Origin: Amycolatopsis sp. EV170708-02-1
GTDB lineage: Bacteria > Actinomycetota > Actinomycetes > Mycobacteriales > Pseudonocardiaceae
Length of the DNA stretch: 64,000 nt
Direction of reading: 5' to 3'
Assembly: GCF_022479115.1 (NCBI RefSeq)
Contig: NZ_CP092497.1
Span: 4,712,001 to 4,776,000, forward strand
Below the pieces are notes generated by a model, which made no database searches, was not told the origin of the DNA, and saw only the letters and a program-made list of their open reading frames with translations. Both the position numbers and the translations under genes were made by a program. Shown here piece after piece: positions 35,795 to 46,957 of this stretch (position 1 is the first letter of the stretch; every line of letters starts with the position of its first letter).

Positions 35795-35986
35795 TCAACG
35801 TCGCCGCCGAAGTCCCGCCGGCAGCCACCGCCGTGCATCACGCAAGGCACGAGCGGCCGCCGCGAGATCCTGGCGGCCACCGCGCTTGTAGATCTTCCAG
35901 AGGAAGACCAAGGTGGCCAGCAGGCCGAGGAGACCACACCCACTCGTGGCCGCGACGGCGATCGCGGCCGTGGTCACCTCGATCAT
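35795..35986 (-). CDS. Single-pass membrane peptide upstream of the CHAT gene
   Basis: 63 residues. One membrane helix (TTAAIAVAATSGCGLLGLLA, TLVFLWKIYKR) is followed by a strongly basic tail (GGRQDLAAAARALRDARRWL, PAGLRRRR). The ATG at 35986 follows GGAAGGA with 7 bases between. It sits on the same strand, 183 bases upstream of the TPR-CHAT gene. Tiny one-helix peptides with basic tails are used as membrane-disrupting effectors or anchors in death systems, but here this is only suggested by position and shape. Confidence 0.5.
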   Translation of the reverse strand: MIEVTTAAIAVAATSGCGLLGLLATLVFLWKIYKRGGRQDLAAAARALRDARRWLPAGLRRRR

Positions 35987-36159
35987 CTCCCTGTCCTTCC
36001 CGCCGGCGGTGTAGTCGGTGGACTTCTCTATGACCGCCGCGAAGCCGGCGCACGGCGAACATCGTCCGAAAAAGTTCCGCCGGTGGCGTGCGCTCACCGC
36101 GAACGGCCCATAGAGAAGCGAGAGTCGTTGTTCACTCCGCGCCCGGGAAGGTACGGCCC

Positions 36160-37017
36160 ATGTCCGTTCACCCTGAGAATGCGAAACTCGGGTGCAACGC
36201 GACAGCGAAAATCGCGACTAAAACGAATGTGCCTGCCTCGCCACCGCCGTCGACGTCCGAGGACGACGAGGGCCTGCTGGCCGCGGCACGGGACGAGGCC
36301 GAACGTCGGGCCGCGGAATCGGAGACCCGCCGCAAACACGACCTGGACCTGCGTAACGCGCTCGCCCAGGAGGACTTCTCCGGGGTCGGCTGGGACCGTT
36401 TCGCCAACGAGCTCGCCCGCTACGGGATCGCCGTACTGGTGGTCTGGATGCGCACCGGCCGGATCTTCGTCGAATGCGCCCGCCGCTTCGGCGGCAAAGG
36501 GAAGAAGTTCTCGCTACCGCCCTCGCCACTGAACTGGACCGACGAGGAACGAGCGGATCTGGCGACCGTAGTGGTCACCAAGGCCATCACCACGTTCAAA
36601 CAGAAGGCGCTACGCGGCGGCGGCTGGACCTACTCCGGAGGTGCGAGCTTGACCACCTACTTCGTCGGGACCTGCACCTACGAGTTCCCCAACTTCTACA
36701 CACAATGGATCAACCAGCGTGCGGCAGCCGCCGAACGCAGTCTCGCGGAACGCGTCGTCGCCACCACCACGCCACGCCTGGCCGATCCCGCCACCAAGAC
36801 ACTGCAAGAAGACCAAATCAGACGAGCGATGGCGCTGCTACCCGACGAACGAACCCGCATCGTCGTCCAGCTCAAAGCCGACGGCTACACCCACGCCGAG
36901 ATCGCCGAGGCGCTCGGCGACTGCGGATTCTTCGACGAAACCGACGAGAGCGTCCGAGGGATCTGGCAACGCCACAAACGACGGATGCACCAGAAGGGCG
37001 GACCCGACGATGTCTGA
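36160..37017 (+). CDS. Sigma-factor-like protein (atypical sigma-70 family)
   Basis: 285 residues. The N-terminal 70 residues are a charged helix (EGLLAAARDEAERRAAESET). The centre resembles sigma region 2 (NWTDEERADLATVVVTKAIT, SGGASLTTYFVGTCTYEFPN, a DxxxE/F-rich core), and the C-terminus resembles region 4 (AMALLPDERTRIVVQLKADG, YTHAEIAEALGDCGFFDETD, ESVRGIWQRHKRRM), with an insertion in the helix-turn-helix. The ATG at 36160 is preceded by GGAAGG. Its last eight bases overlap the start of a second sigma factor, so the two are coupled. It diverges from the CHAT module. Confidence 0.65.
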   Translation: MSVHPENAKLGCNATAKIATKTNVPASPPPSTSEDDEGLLAAARDEAERRAAESETRRKHDLDLRNALAQEDFSGVGWDRFANELARYGIAVLVVWMRTGRIFVECARRFGGKGKKFSLPPSPLNWTDEERADLATVVVTKAITTFKQKALRGGGWTYSGGASLTTYFVGTCTYEFPNFYTQWINQRAAAAERSLAERVVATTTPRLADPATKTLQEDQIRRAMALLPDERTRIVVQLKADGYTHAEIAEALGDCGFFDETDESVRGIWQRHKRRMHQKGGPDDV

Positions 37018-37750
37018 ACTCGCCCACGTCGTACTCGCCACCGATCAGAAGGTGAACGCCCTCATCGAGCAGTCCTCGCTGGGCACCACCGGCGCCCGCC
37101 GGCTCCGCGACCGCGTGTCCGCCGAAACAGCCGACAAAGTCGTCGCCCGCGCCGAAGCCGCCCCCGACCCCACAGATGCGCGCCCACGCCCGAGCACCCT
37201 CTCCGACAGGCTGGACGCCGTGCTCCCAGCCGCAGCGGCCGGGGCGTCCGGCGCCACGGCAGAGGTGATCCGGGCGATCACCCCGGCGATCACTCGCTAC
37301 TGCAACGCACGGCTGAGGTCGACCACGATCACCGCCGAAGACGTCGTCCAGGAAGTGCTTCTCGCGGTCATCTCCAACCTGCCCCGCTACCAGCACACGC
37401 GCGGGTCGTTCCTGCCCTACGTCTACGCCATCGCCTCGCACAAAGTCGCCGACGCCTGGCGGAACGACGCCCGTCACCGGGCAGAACCGGTGGACCAGGT
37501 CCCCGACTACGGCGATGAGGACAACGTGCCGGAACAACGTGTCCTCTCCCGCGAACGCGCCGCCGAACTTGGCAAACTGCTCGACATCCTGCCCTCGCGA
37601 CAACGGGACATTCTTGTGCTGCGCGTCATCGTCGGCCTGTCCGCCGCCGAAACCGCCGACGCGCTCGGCATCTCCCCCGGCATGGTTCGGGTCACGCAAC
37701 ACCGCGCACTCACCCGGCTCCGCGACATCTATCGCGCAGACGCCTGGTGA
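37010..37750 (+). CDS. Sigma-70 family RNA polymerase sigma factor, ShbA-like
   Basis: 246 residues. The N-terminus is Ala/Asp-rich. Region 2 (RAITPAITRYCNARLRSTTI, TAEDVVQEVLLAVISNLPRY, GSFLPYVYAIASHKVADAWR) and region 4 (LGKLLDILPSRQRDILVLRV, IVGLSAAETADALGISPGMV, RVTQHRALTRLRDIY) are complete; the pattern HKVADAWRNDARHRAEPVDQ is the ShbA/SigD-type linker. The start ATG lies inside the last codons of the preceding gene. It is a probable paralog of the core ShbA, here coupled to an atypical sigma-like protein. No anti-sigma gene is adjacent. Confidence 0.8.
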   Translation: MSELAHVVLATDQKVNALIEQSSLGTTGARRLRDRVSAETADKVVARAEAAPDPTDARPRPSTLSDRLDAVLPAAAAGASGATAEVIRAITPAITRYCNARLRSTTITAEDVVQEVLLAVISNLPRYQHTRGSFLPYVYAIASHKVADAWRNDARHRAEPVDQVPDYGDEDNVPEQRVLSRERAAELGKLLDILPSRQRDILVLRVIVGLSAAETADALGISPGMVRVTQHRALTRLRDIYRADAW

Positions 37751-38100
37751 AACGACAGCGAGCCCGAGCGTGATGCGTCCCACCGCCCGCCCGTGCCAGC
37801 CGCAGGACAGCGCCACGCTCGACGGGTCGTGCGACCCGGAGATACCGTCCTCGGCGCGCCAAGCGCCGTCCCAGGCCGGTCGCCGATACCGGTACGAAAG
37901 TTCGACCGCCGCGGGCACCGCGGAAAACAACGAGAAGATCGACGTTACCGAAAGCCACTCCAGCCAACGGCCACTGCGGCAGCAGATGATCGTCCTGAAA
38001 GGACTGGACAACATCTCCGACCAGTCCGGCCGCAGGACCGCGACCGGACGAACCCGTCGCACGCCGGTCTCGCCGTCCTGCGTGCAGGCGATCAGGCAGG
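37751..38100. other. Intergenic region, nothing recognised
   Basis: 350 bases between the sigma-factor gene and a convergent TetR gene. Several frames are open because of GC bias but none resembles a known protein. Confidence 0.4.
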
Positions 38101-40288
<2,188 letters not shown>

Positions 40289-40323
40289 TCGTCCGGGCCG
40301 GCTCGTACGACTGCACTGATGTC

Positions 40324-43300
40324 TCACGAACACGGCGGGCTGTACGGCAGCTCAGCCGACACGAACTGGTCCCACATCTCGCGAGTGAGTGTGTTTCCCG
40401 TGATGGCGCAGATGCTGTGCATGGCCTGGGGCACGGTCATGTCCCACAGCCGCACGGTGTGGTCATGGCTGCCGGTGGCGAGGGTGGCGCCATCGGGGCT
40501 GAACGCCACCGTGTCGACGTCGGCCTGGTGTCCGGTGAGCGGCTGACCCGACTGCGTCCGGTCGGCTGTCCGCCAGAGCCGGACGGTGTTGTCGTGGCTG
40601 CCGCTGGCCACCGTGCGTCCATCCGGGCTGAACGCCAGCCCCGAGACGGGGTTGGTGTGCCCGGCGAGGGGATCGCCGAGCGGTGTGGCGTGAGCAGGAT
40701 CGGTGACGTCCCACAGCCGCACCTGCCCGTCGTCGCTGCCGCTGGCCAAGGTCCGACCATCCGGGCTGAACGCGACCCGGCGGATATCGTCCTGGTGCCC
40801 TTTGAGGGGTCCGGCCAGCAACGTGGGCTTGGCCGGATCGGAAAGGTTCCACAACCACACCGCGGCGTCGCTGTATTCGGTGCCCATCGCCAGCGTTCTC
40901 CCGTTCGGGCTGAACGCCACCGCCAGGGCGTTGGCGTCCGGTCCGATCACGATCCGGGCCCGCAGCACGGGTTCAGCCGGGTCGGCGACGTCCCACAACC
41001 GCGCGGTGTTCTCGTCCTTCACATCGCCTCCGGTGACCAGGATGCGGCCGTCCGGGCTGAACGCCATAGACCGGACGCCGTCGGCATGTGCGGCGATCGG
41101 CGCGCCGATGGGCGTGGGGCGGGCGGGATCGGCGACGTCCCACAACCGCACCGTCTGATCGCCGCCGCCCGTGGCCAGCACGCGGCCATCCGGGCTGAAC
41201 GCCAAGGCGTTGATCTCGTCTTCGTGGCCGGTGAGCGGCGGGCCCAGCTGCCGCCGATCGGCCAGTGTCCACAACCGGACGGTCCGGTCGCCGCCGCCGG
41301 TGGCCAGGATGCGCCCGGCCGGGCTGAACGTCAGCGCCTTCACTTCACCCGTATGTCCATTTAGGACAGTGCTGGGGATGTTCCACAGCCTTACCGCCCG
41401 GTCGCCACTGGCGGTGGCCACGGTGCGACCGTCCGAGCTGAACGCCATCGACCGGACGCCGTCGGCATGCCCGGTGATCGGCGCGCCGATGGGCGTGGGG
41501 CGGGCGGGATCGGTGACGCCCCACAGCCGCACGGTGTAGTCATCGCCGCCGGTGGCCAGCGTCCGCCCGTCGGGCCCGAACGCCATCGACCGGATCGCGC
41601 TGGCATGCCCGGTGATCGGCCGGCCCAGCTCCACCGGACGGGCCGGGTCGGCGACGTTCCACAGCCGCACTGTCCGGTCGTTGCTCGCACTGGCCAGCGT
41701 CCGGCCATCGGGACTGAACGCCACCGAATGGACGGCACCGGTGTGTCCGGTCAACGGTGATCCGAAGAGTTCGGCTCGGTCCGGCGCGGCGATGTCCCAC
41801 AGTCGCACTGTCCGGTCATCGCCGCTGGTAGCCAGCGTCCGGCCATCAGGACCGAACGCCACGGAGTAGACGGCGCCGGTGTGCCTGGCCATCGGCGGGC
41901 CGAGTTCCGTGGGCTGAGCGGGGTCGGTGACGTTCCACAGCCGTACGGTCCGATCGTCGCCCGCGCTGGCCAGCGTCCGCCCGTCAGGACTGAACGCCAA
42001 CGACCGGATCGTCTTGGTGTGCCTCGTAATCGGCAGGCCGAGCGCCACCGGACGGGCCGGGTCGGTGACGTTCCACAGCCGCACTGTGTTGTCAGCACCG
42101 CCAGTGCCCAGAGTGCGTCCGTCCGGGCTGAACGCCAGCGCGCGGGTCGCTTCGCCGTGACTGATGGTTTCGTTCAGTAGCACCGGATGGGCCCGATCAG
42201 CGACGTTCCACAACCGCACGAGTCTGTCACCGCTGCCGCTGCCGGTGGCCAGCGTTCGCCCGTCGGGACTGAGCGCCACCACGCTGACGTCCTTGGCGCC
42301 CGAGGGCAACGTGGCGGACAGCGGCGCGTTCGCGTCGACGATCAAATGGCTGCTCGTGTCCGGATCGTCCGGGCGCATGCGGTGGGCGACGAGATCGAGC
42401 TGGGCCGCCAGCGACACGTCGAGGGTCCGTATCCGGTTCGCCTCGGCGGTGACCTTGTTGAAGATCGCGGCGTCACGTTGTTCTTGGGCGATGTCGCGTT
42501 GCTGGAAGGCATAGACAGCGGCGCTGGACGCGACGAGGCCGAGAACGGCCAGCATGGCGACCGCGGTTCGGCGCACCCTGACCCGTCGGGTTTCGTGCCG
42601 GATCGACGCGCCGAGGAAGGCCGCTCCCAGCGGCGTGAGGGCGGCGCGGTGCTCACTCCTGGACTGCCACCCCCTCGCGATGGCCAGCCGATCGCCGCGA
42701 TACAGCGATCCGACCGGTTTCCCTTCTCTCTCCCACTGTTCGGCGGCCTCGATCAACTGCTGCCGGACGACCTGATCGTTGCGGCCCGTCTCGATCCAGG
42801 TGCCGAGCTGCGGCCACGCCCGCAGCAACACTTCGTGGGAAAGCTCGACGGCGTTGTCGTCCAGCGTGACCAGACGTTTTTCGATCAGCCAGCCGAGAAC
42901 CGTCTCGGCGGTCCGCGGTGCGTCGAAACCCTTGACGAGGTCGGCCGGATCCGCGCGCCGCCTGGCAGGCGGCGCGTCGTGCCTGACCACGACCAAATGC
43001 ATGAGGAGGTGCTGGAAGATCACGCGCTGCTCGGCCGTGGAGCAACGGGCGTAGGCCTCGTCCGCGGTAGCCACGATCGCGCCTTGGATCCGCCCTGTCC
43101 GGTCATAATCCGCCAAGGTCAGCTTGTCGCCCGTGCGCCGCTGCCAGGTGACGGCCAACGCGTGGGCCAGCAGCGGGAGCCCACCCGCGTCCGTCCCGAT
43201 CTCGTGCAGGAGGACCTCGACCAGACCCGGTTCGACGTCGACGCCGATCTGCCGCGCCGGCCGCTCGATGGCCGCTCGCAACTCGGCCGGAGCCATCGCC

Positions 43301-44427
43301 TGGAGATTGAACTGGCTCGCCGGCAGGAACGTCGCGAGCTGATCGTCAGCGAGGCAGTGGTCGTAGAAGTCGCCCCGCACCCCGAGCACCGCACGCATCG
43401 CGATCAGCGCGTCGATGAAACGCCGCCGCCCGGCCTCGCCGGCGCACAGGGTGAACACCTCTTCGAACTGATCCATCACGATGACGGTCCCGTCAGGCAC
43501 CATGTTCGCCAGCCGGGCAGGATCAGATCTGACTGCTGCGAGCACGTCATCCACGCTGTCGTCGACGAGCCGCGCGACCTGCTGTGCCAGCGTCTCGCAG
43601 GGCTCCTTTGCCGGGGTGAGCAACAGCCATGGGCGCCCGCTGTCGGCCACCGCGGTAATCACGCCTGCCCGAAGCAGCGACGACTTGCCGGCACCGGACG
43701 GTGCGACGACGAAGACCGGCCCGCTGCGGTGATCGATCTTGTCCATCAACACCGACAAGGCCGCCTCGCGGCCGAAGAACCACCGCGCTTGGTCAGGTTG
43801 AAACGCACGCAGGCCCGGATAGGGGCAGACATCCTCCGGCCACTCCGCCTGGCTGACGTCGGGCGGGTACGGGTCGTCCGGCAGGCAGATCCACCCCACC
43901 GTCTCCGTTTCCTTGACCCGGATGCGTTGGGGCCGATAGCGGGTCTCGTCAGCAGCGCTGTGCCAGACCACTTCACGGAACAACCAGTCGGAGGTGATCA
44001 CCGCGAGCACGCCGGCCGACCCGGCGAGGGCCTCCTTCAACGGCGACGCGTCGAGCAACCGGAACGTGTGGTTGATCGCGACGCCGGTCGCGCCGTGCTC
44101 GTCGAGCAGAACTTCCCCAGCGTGCACCGCCATCCTCAGCCGGATCCGCTCGCCGGCCCCGTGCGCGCGGTTGTGCTTGCGCAACGCTTTCACCAGGCGA
44201 CCGGGCACCTGCTCGACGAACAATTGCTTCGGAACATCCGCCGGCGCGAGAAGAAACACACCGTCGCCCCGGTCTTCGCGATAGCAGACGCTCCAGTGCG
44301 AGCCGAGCGCATGAGCCAAGGCCTTATAGACGGCGCTGCGCACATTCCTCTGTTCCAGGTTCTTCCGGCCGCTGAATTGCTCCACGTCCACAACCAGAAC
44401 AGTGCGATGCAGCGCATCAGGCGACAC
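40324..44427 (-). CDS. Nucleotide cyclase-like / nSTAND1 ATPase / WD40-repeat protein
   Basis: 1367 residues in three parts. (1) About 1-180: class III cyclase-like domain with metal Asp D14 (LVVDVEQF) and D55 (REDRGDGVFLL), and the transition-state pair N119 and R123 (GVAINHTFRLL); all four are present. (2) About 200-620: STAND ATPase with CPYPGLRAFQPDQARWFFGR, Walker A PSGAGKS at 243-249, Walker B VIVMDQFEE around 315-323 and a winged-helix-like C-terminal part. One membrane-like helix (VAMLAVLGLVASSAAVYAF) follows. (3) About 720-1340: 14 WD40 repeats forming probably two propellers. A GTG start follows GGGAGAG. It is a single-gene signalling platform, possibly an immune or death sensor. 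Confidence 0.85.
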   Translation of the reverse strand: MSPDALHRTVLVVDVEQFSGRKNLEQRNVRSAVYKALAHALGSHWSVCYREDRGDGVFLLAPADVPKQLFVEQVPGRLVKALRKHNRAHGAGERIRLRMAVHAGEVLLDEHGATGVAINHTFRLLDASPLKEALAGSAGVLAVITSDWLFREVVWHSAADETRYRPQRIRVKETETVGWICLPDDPYPPDVSQAEWPEDVCPYPGLRAFQPDQARWFFGREAALSVLMDKIDHRSGPVFVVAPSGAGKSSLLRAGVITAVADSGRPWLLLTPAKEPCETLAQQVARLVDDSVDDVLAAVRSDPARLANMVPDGTVIVMDQFEEVFTLCAGEAGRRRFIDALIAMRAVLGVRGDFYDHCLADDQLATFLPASQFNLQAMAPAELRAAIERPARQIGVDVEPGLVEVLLHEIGTDAGGLPLLAHALAVTWQRRTGDKLTLADYDRTGRIQGAIVATADEAYARCSTAEQRVIFQHLLMHLVVVRHDAPPARRRADPADLVKGFDAPRTAETVLGWLIEKRLVTLDDNAVELSHEVLLRAWPQLGTWIETGRNDQVVRQQLIEAAEQWEREGKPVGSLYRGDRLAIARGWQSRSEHRAALTPLGAAFLGASIRHETRRVRVRRTAVAMLAVLGLVASSAAVYAFQQRDIAQEQRDAAIFNKVTAEANRIRTLDVSLAAQLDLVAHRMRPDDPDTSSHLIVDANAPLSATLPSGAKDVSVVALSPDGRTLATGSGSGDRLVRLWNVADRAHPVLLNETISHGEATRALAFSPDGRTLGTGGADNTVRLWNVTDPARPVALGLPITRHTKTIRSLAFSPDGRTLASAGDDRTVRLWNVTDPAQPTELGPPMARHTGAVYSVAFGPDGRTLATSGDDRTVRLWDIAAPDRAELFGSPLTGHTGAVHSVAFSPDGRTLASASNDRTVRLWNVADPARPVELGRPITGHASAIRSMAFGPDGRTLATGGDDYTVRLWGVTDPARPTPIGAPITGHADGVRSMAFSSDGRTVATASGDRAVRLWNIPSTVLNGHTGEVKALTFSPAGRILATGGGDRTVRLWTLADRRQLGPPLTGHEDEINALAFSPDGRVLATGGGDQTVRLWDVADPARPTPIGAPIAAHADGVRSMAFSPDGRILVTGGDVKDENTARLWDVADPAEPVLRARIVIGPDANALAVAFSPNGRTLAMGTEYSDAAVWLWNLSDPAKPTLLAGPLKGHQDDIRRVAFSPDGRTLASGSDDGQVRLWDVTDPAHATPLGDPLAGHTNPVSGLAFSPDGRTVASGSHDNTVRLWRTADRTQSGQPLTGHQADVDTVAFSPDGATLATGSHDHTVRLWDMTVPQAMHSICAITGNTLTREMWDQFVSAELPYSPPCS
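40420..42330 (-). repeat. Fourteen near-identical WD40 repeat units
   Basis: DNA units of roughly 126-140 bp recur 14 times, each coding for VAFSPDGRTLA(T/S)G, D(R/N)TVRLW(D/N)V and a short loop ending in GH. Several units are almost identical at DNA level (for example those around 41080-41170, 41450-41540 and 41890-42070), suggesting recent duplication or gene conversion. The number of blades can change quickly, and assembly errors are possible here. Confidence 0.8.
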
Positions 44428-45034
44428 GAAAACTCTCCCAGATCACGTCACTCAGCGAAAGATGCCGCCATACTCCCCGCAGCCGCGGAGAGCCTGACGA
44501 GCTTTCACTCGTTCGCGTGAACCGAGTGACGTTCAGCGGGGCGGAGAGAAACGGGCCCTCTCCTGGATCGTGCCGGTCTTATGGGCGCGGCACGGTTTCC
44601 AGCGGATGGTGGTTGTTGCCAGCCGGCTTTCCGGCCGAGGACTGCGGCTCCTTCGGCCGTCGGGCGCACAAGGGCGACCTCGGCGGTTTCACCGTTCGAC
44701 GTGCTCTCGCCAGGCCTCGTCCGCATCCGGCGGGGCGGACACCCACCATGCGCAGGGGCTACAGATCGGCGCGAGACTCGACGACTGAGACCGATTCCGG
44801 CACGGTTCAGGAAGCCTGGAGGCGCAGGGTTCCCCACCGCAGATCCGGGGTCGCGGACTTGACGGGTGAGGTCGCGTATTCACCTGTCGCGAGTTCGCCG
44901 AGAAGGTGGTCGTCGTGCGCCGCCGCGGGCCATGGACTGCGCCCGTCAGGCCGCCCATAAGGGCGTTGCGGGACCGTCGCGGGTCGTTCGACGCTGTCCG
45001 ACGGGAGTTCTTCCGGAGCAGCGGGGAGCGGCGA
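44428..45034. other. Gap with promoters, no gene recognised
   Basis: 600 bases between the divergent STAND-WD40 gene and the LQRTAGN-motif gene. Frames are open but none resembles a known family. Confidence 0.35.
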
Positions 45035-46135
45035 ATGCACGAACGGGCGGAACCGGACCGGGACACACGTGTCGCTACTCCGCGGCGCGTGGTGCCCGCC
45101 GCACGGCAGAGCCCGGAGACCGCGATCGTCGCGTTGCAGCGCACAGCGGGCAACTCGGCGGTGGTCACCGCGCTGGCCGCCGGTGAGCCGCTCTTCGTCC
45201 AACGCGGGAAAAGGGACAGGAAGGGCAAGCAGCAAGGGGCGAAGCAGCAGGAAACCACCAAGCCTGACCGTCGGCAGAAGGGCAAGGGCAGAGCGGCCGA
45301 GAAGGAGCGGGAAGACGAGCGCGGGGAGGTCAAGCCCTCGCAGGAAGAGGTCCGGTACCACGCCGCCCTCAGTTACTTGGACAGTGGACAGCGGGCCACG
45401 CTGGCGGCGAATCCGCACGGCCGCGCGCTGTTCATGGTGAAAGTCGACGAGCTGATCGACCTCGCCCAGGAAATACCCGAGAAGGTGCCCGAGGGTGAGG
45501 GCGAGTCCGACTCGGCCGAGAAGACAGCGGAAAACGACCTGGACTACTACGAGGAATTGGTTCACACCGCTTTCAAAGCCGCCGCTTTCGGACCGGGCTT
45601 CGACGAAGGAGGTGGCGCGCACAGCGACTGGGCGTTCAAGAGGACCACCTCGCAACATGCCGATCTGCGGCTGGCCACGAACACACCGTGGGGGATGCAG
45701 ACTTCGCTGCACCACAAGATCTCCCGCCACCAGCTGCGCCAACTCCACGAGCGGGCTCTGGACGACCGGGACGCCACGCCGTTCCACGAATACCTGGAGG
45801 GGCTCGCCGGGAGGATGGGGAAACCAACGACCGTCAATTCGCTCCGGCTGTTGCAGAACATACCGGGCAATTTGGAGATGGGGCCCCAGGCCGAACAGCG
45901 GTCGGACGACCCCGGCCCCGGTTTCGACGGCAACTACGCGAGCGGCGCGCTGACCCCGCGTTCGCAACGGCTGGACCAGGTCGACAAGATGATCGACGCG
46001 CCGGAGATCGACTGGAGTCGAGTGGTAGCCCTGCTGACCGAGGCAGAAGCCCGGCACGACAGCCAGGACCTGAGCCCGCCGAACTTGGACCTATGGGCGA
46101 AGAGCGGTTCGAAGTGGCACAAAAAGACCAAATGA
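45035..46135 (+). CDS. LQRTAGN-motif protein with HNH-like C-terminal domain, putative toxin
   Basis: 366 residues. Near the N-terminus is ETAIVALQRTAGNSAVVTAL, a motif shared by many actinobacterial proteins linked to contractile injection systems or DUF4157. A lysine-rich linker follows (about 60-110). The C-terminal domain has AHSDWAFKRTTSQHADLRLA, TSLHHKISRHQLRQLHERAL, NSLRLLQNIPGNLEMGPQAE, QRSDDPGPGFDGNYASGAL; its His-His-Lys and Asn/Arg/Asp positions resemble an HNH-type nuclease core. The ATG at 45035 follows GGGGAGCGG. No contractile-injection genes lie in the window and no immunity gene is obvious next to it. Confidence 0.6.
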   Translation: MHERAEPDRDTRVATPRRVVPAARQSPETAIVALQRTAGNSAVVTALAAGEPLFVQRGKRDRKGKQQGAKQQETTKPDRRQKGKGRAAEKEREDERGEVKPSQEEVRYHAALSYLDSGQRATLAANPHGRALFMVKVDELIDLAQEIPEKVPEGEGESDSAEKTAENDLDYYEELVHTAFKAAAFGPGFDEGGGAHSDWAFKRTTSQHADLRLATNTPWGMQTSLHHKISRHQLRQLHERALDDRDATPFHEYLEGLAGRMGKPTTVNSLRLLQNIPGNLEMGPQAEQRSDDPGPGFDGNYASGALTPRSQRLDQVDKMIDAPEIDWSRVVALLTEAEARHDSQDLSPPNLDLWAKSGSKWHKKTK

Positions 46136-46573
46136 CGGCGAACAGCGCTCGGCTCTGCCTCAAGCGGCGCTCCGGGCCGGATCCAGGGACCCCGCCGAGA
46201 GGCCCGCAACGACCTCGGCGTCCAGCCCACGAACCCACCGGGTGCTTCGCACCCATCCGCCGGCGCGTTGCGGGACTTCGCCCTCGTTCGCGACGAGCTC
46301 GACGTCGCGTTACTCGCCGTCCTGGTCCGCGGCGCCGAAATCGCCATGCCCTTCCACCGACAACCCGCCCTGGGCTGGGTCCGCCGTTCTGACGGTGCCC
46401 TGCCGTCGGAACCCGGACGTCACACAAGCATGGCGACACTGCCACAGCCTCGTCGAGGTTCGATGTGCGCACCCCTCTGCCAGCGCTTTTGCAGCCTCCC
46501 GCAAAAGGGTCGCGCTCCTGGGCTGGGCCGGGAAGGCTACTTCTCCAACCCAGCGCTATTCGAGGAGGAAGTC
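46136..46573. other. Gap, no gene recognised
   Basis: A plus-strand segment at 46268-46400 (RDFALVRDELDVALLAVLVR, GAEIAMPFHRQP) looks protein-like and may be a remnant of a truncated gene, but no start or family is visible. Confidence 0.3.
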
Positions 46574-46906
46574 ATGCGATTTCGCCGGTTCAGCACCGTG
46601 TGCGCGGTATTCGGCGCGGTGACCGCCGCGGCGGTCGCCGTTCCCGCGACGGCTCAGGCCGCCGTCGGCAGCTGCAGCAGCACGTGGATCACCGAAGGCG
46701 GCTACAACGTGGGAGCGCGGGGTGCCTGCCACTCCGGAACCGGAACGTTCAGGACGGTGATCAAATGTGCCTGGAGGGGATATGAGTACCCAGTAGAGGG
46801 CAACCTCGGCTCCCGCAGGGTATCCGGGACCACGGCGATCGTGAAGTTCTCCATCGCGAAGTGCGAACCGGGCGAATACGCGATCCGGAAGTCCGTGGCC
46901 GCATAA
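46574..46906 (+). CDS. Small secreted protein with four cysteines
   Basis: 110 residues. The signal peptide MRFRRFSTVCAVFGAVTAAA, VAVPATAQA is cleaved near residue 30. The mature part (VGSCSSTWITEGGYNVGARG, ACHSGTGTFRTVIKCAWRGY, IVKFSIAKCEPGEYAIRKSV) has four cysteines and a beta-rich pattern. The ATG at 46574 follows an excellent GAGGAGGAA site, so it is well translated. Function unknown. It has its own terminator. Confidence 0.75.
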   Translation: MRFRRFSTVCAVFGAVTAAAVAVPATAQAAVGSCSSTWITEGGYNVGARGACHSGTGTFRTVIKCAWRGYEYPVEGNLGSRRVSGTTAIVKFSIAKCEPGEYAIRKSVAA

Positions 46907-46914
46907 GCCCTGCA

Positions 46915-46957
46915 GAGGGTGTTCGTCACTAACGACCTTGCCGAGACGAACACCCTC
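46915..46957 (+). terminator. Terminator-like inverted repeat
   Basis: GAGGGTGTTCGT at 46915-46926 and ACGAACACCCTC at 46946-46957 are perfect 12-bp arms around a 19-base loop, 9 bases after the secreted-protein stop. Confidence 0.65.

Noticed and set aside
42187..44520. 777-codon plus-strand frame
   Set aside because: Antisense of the STAND/cyclase part, open because of GC-rich third positions.
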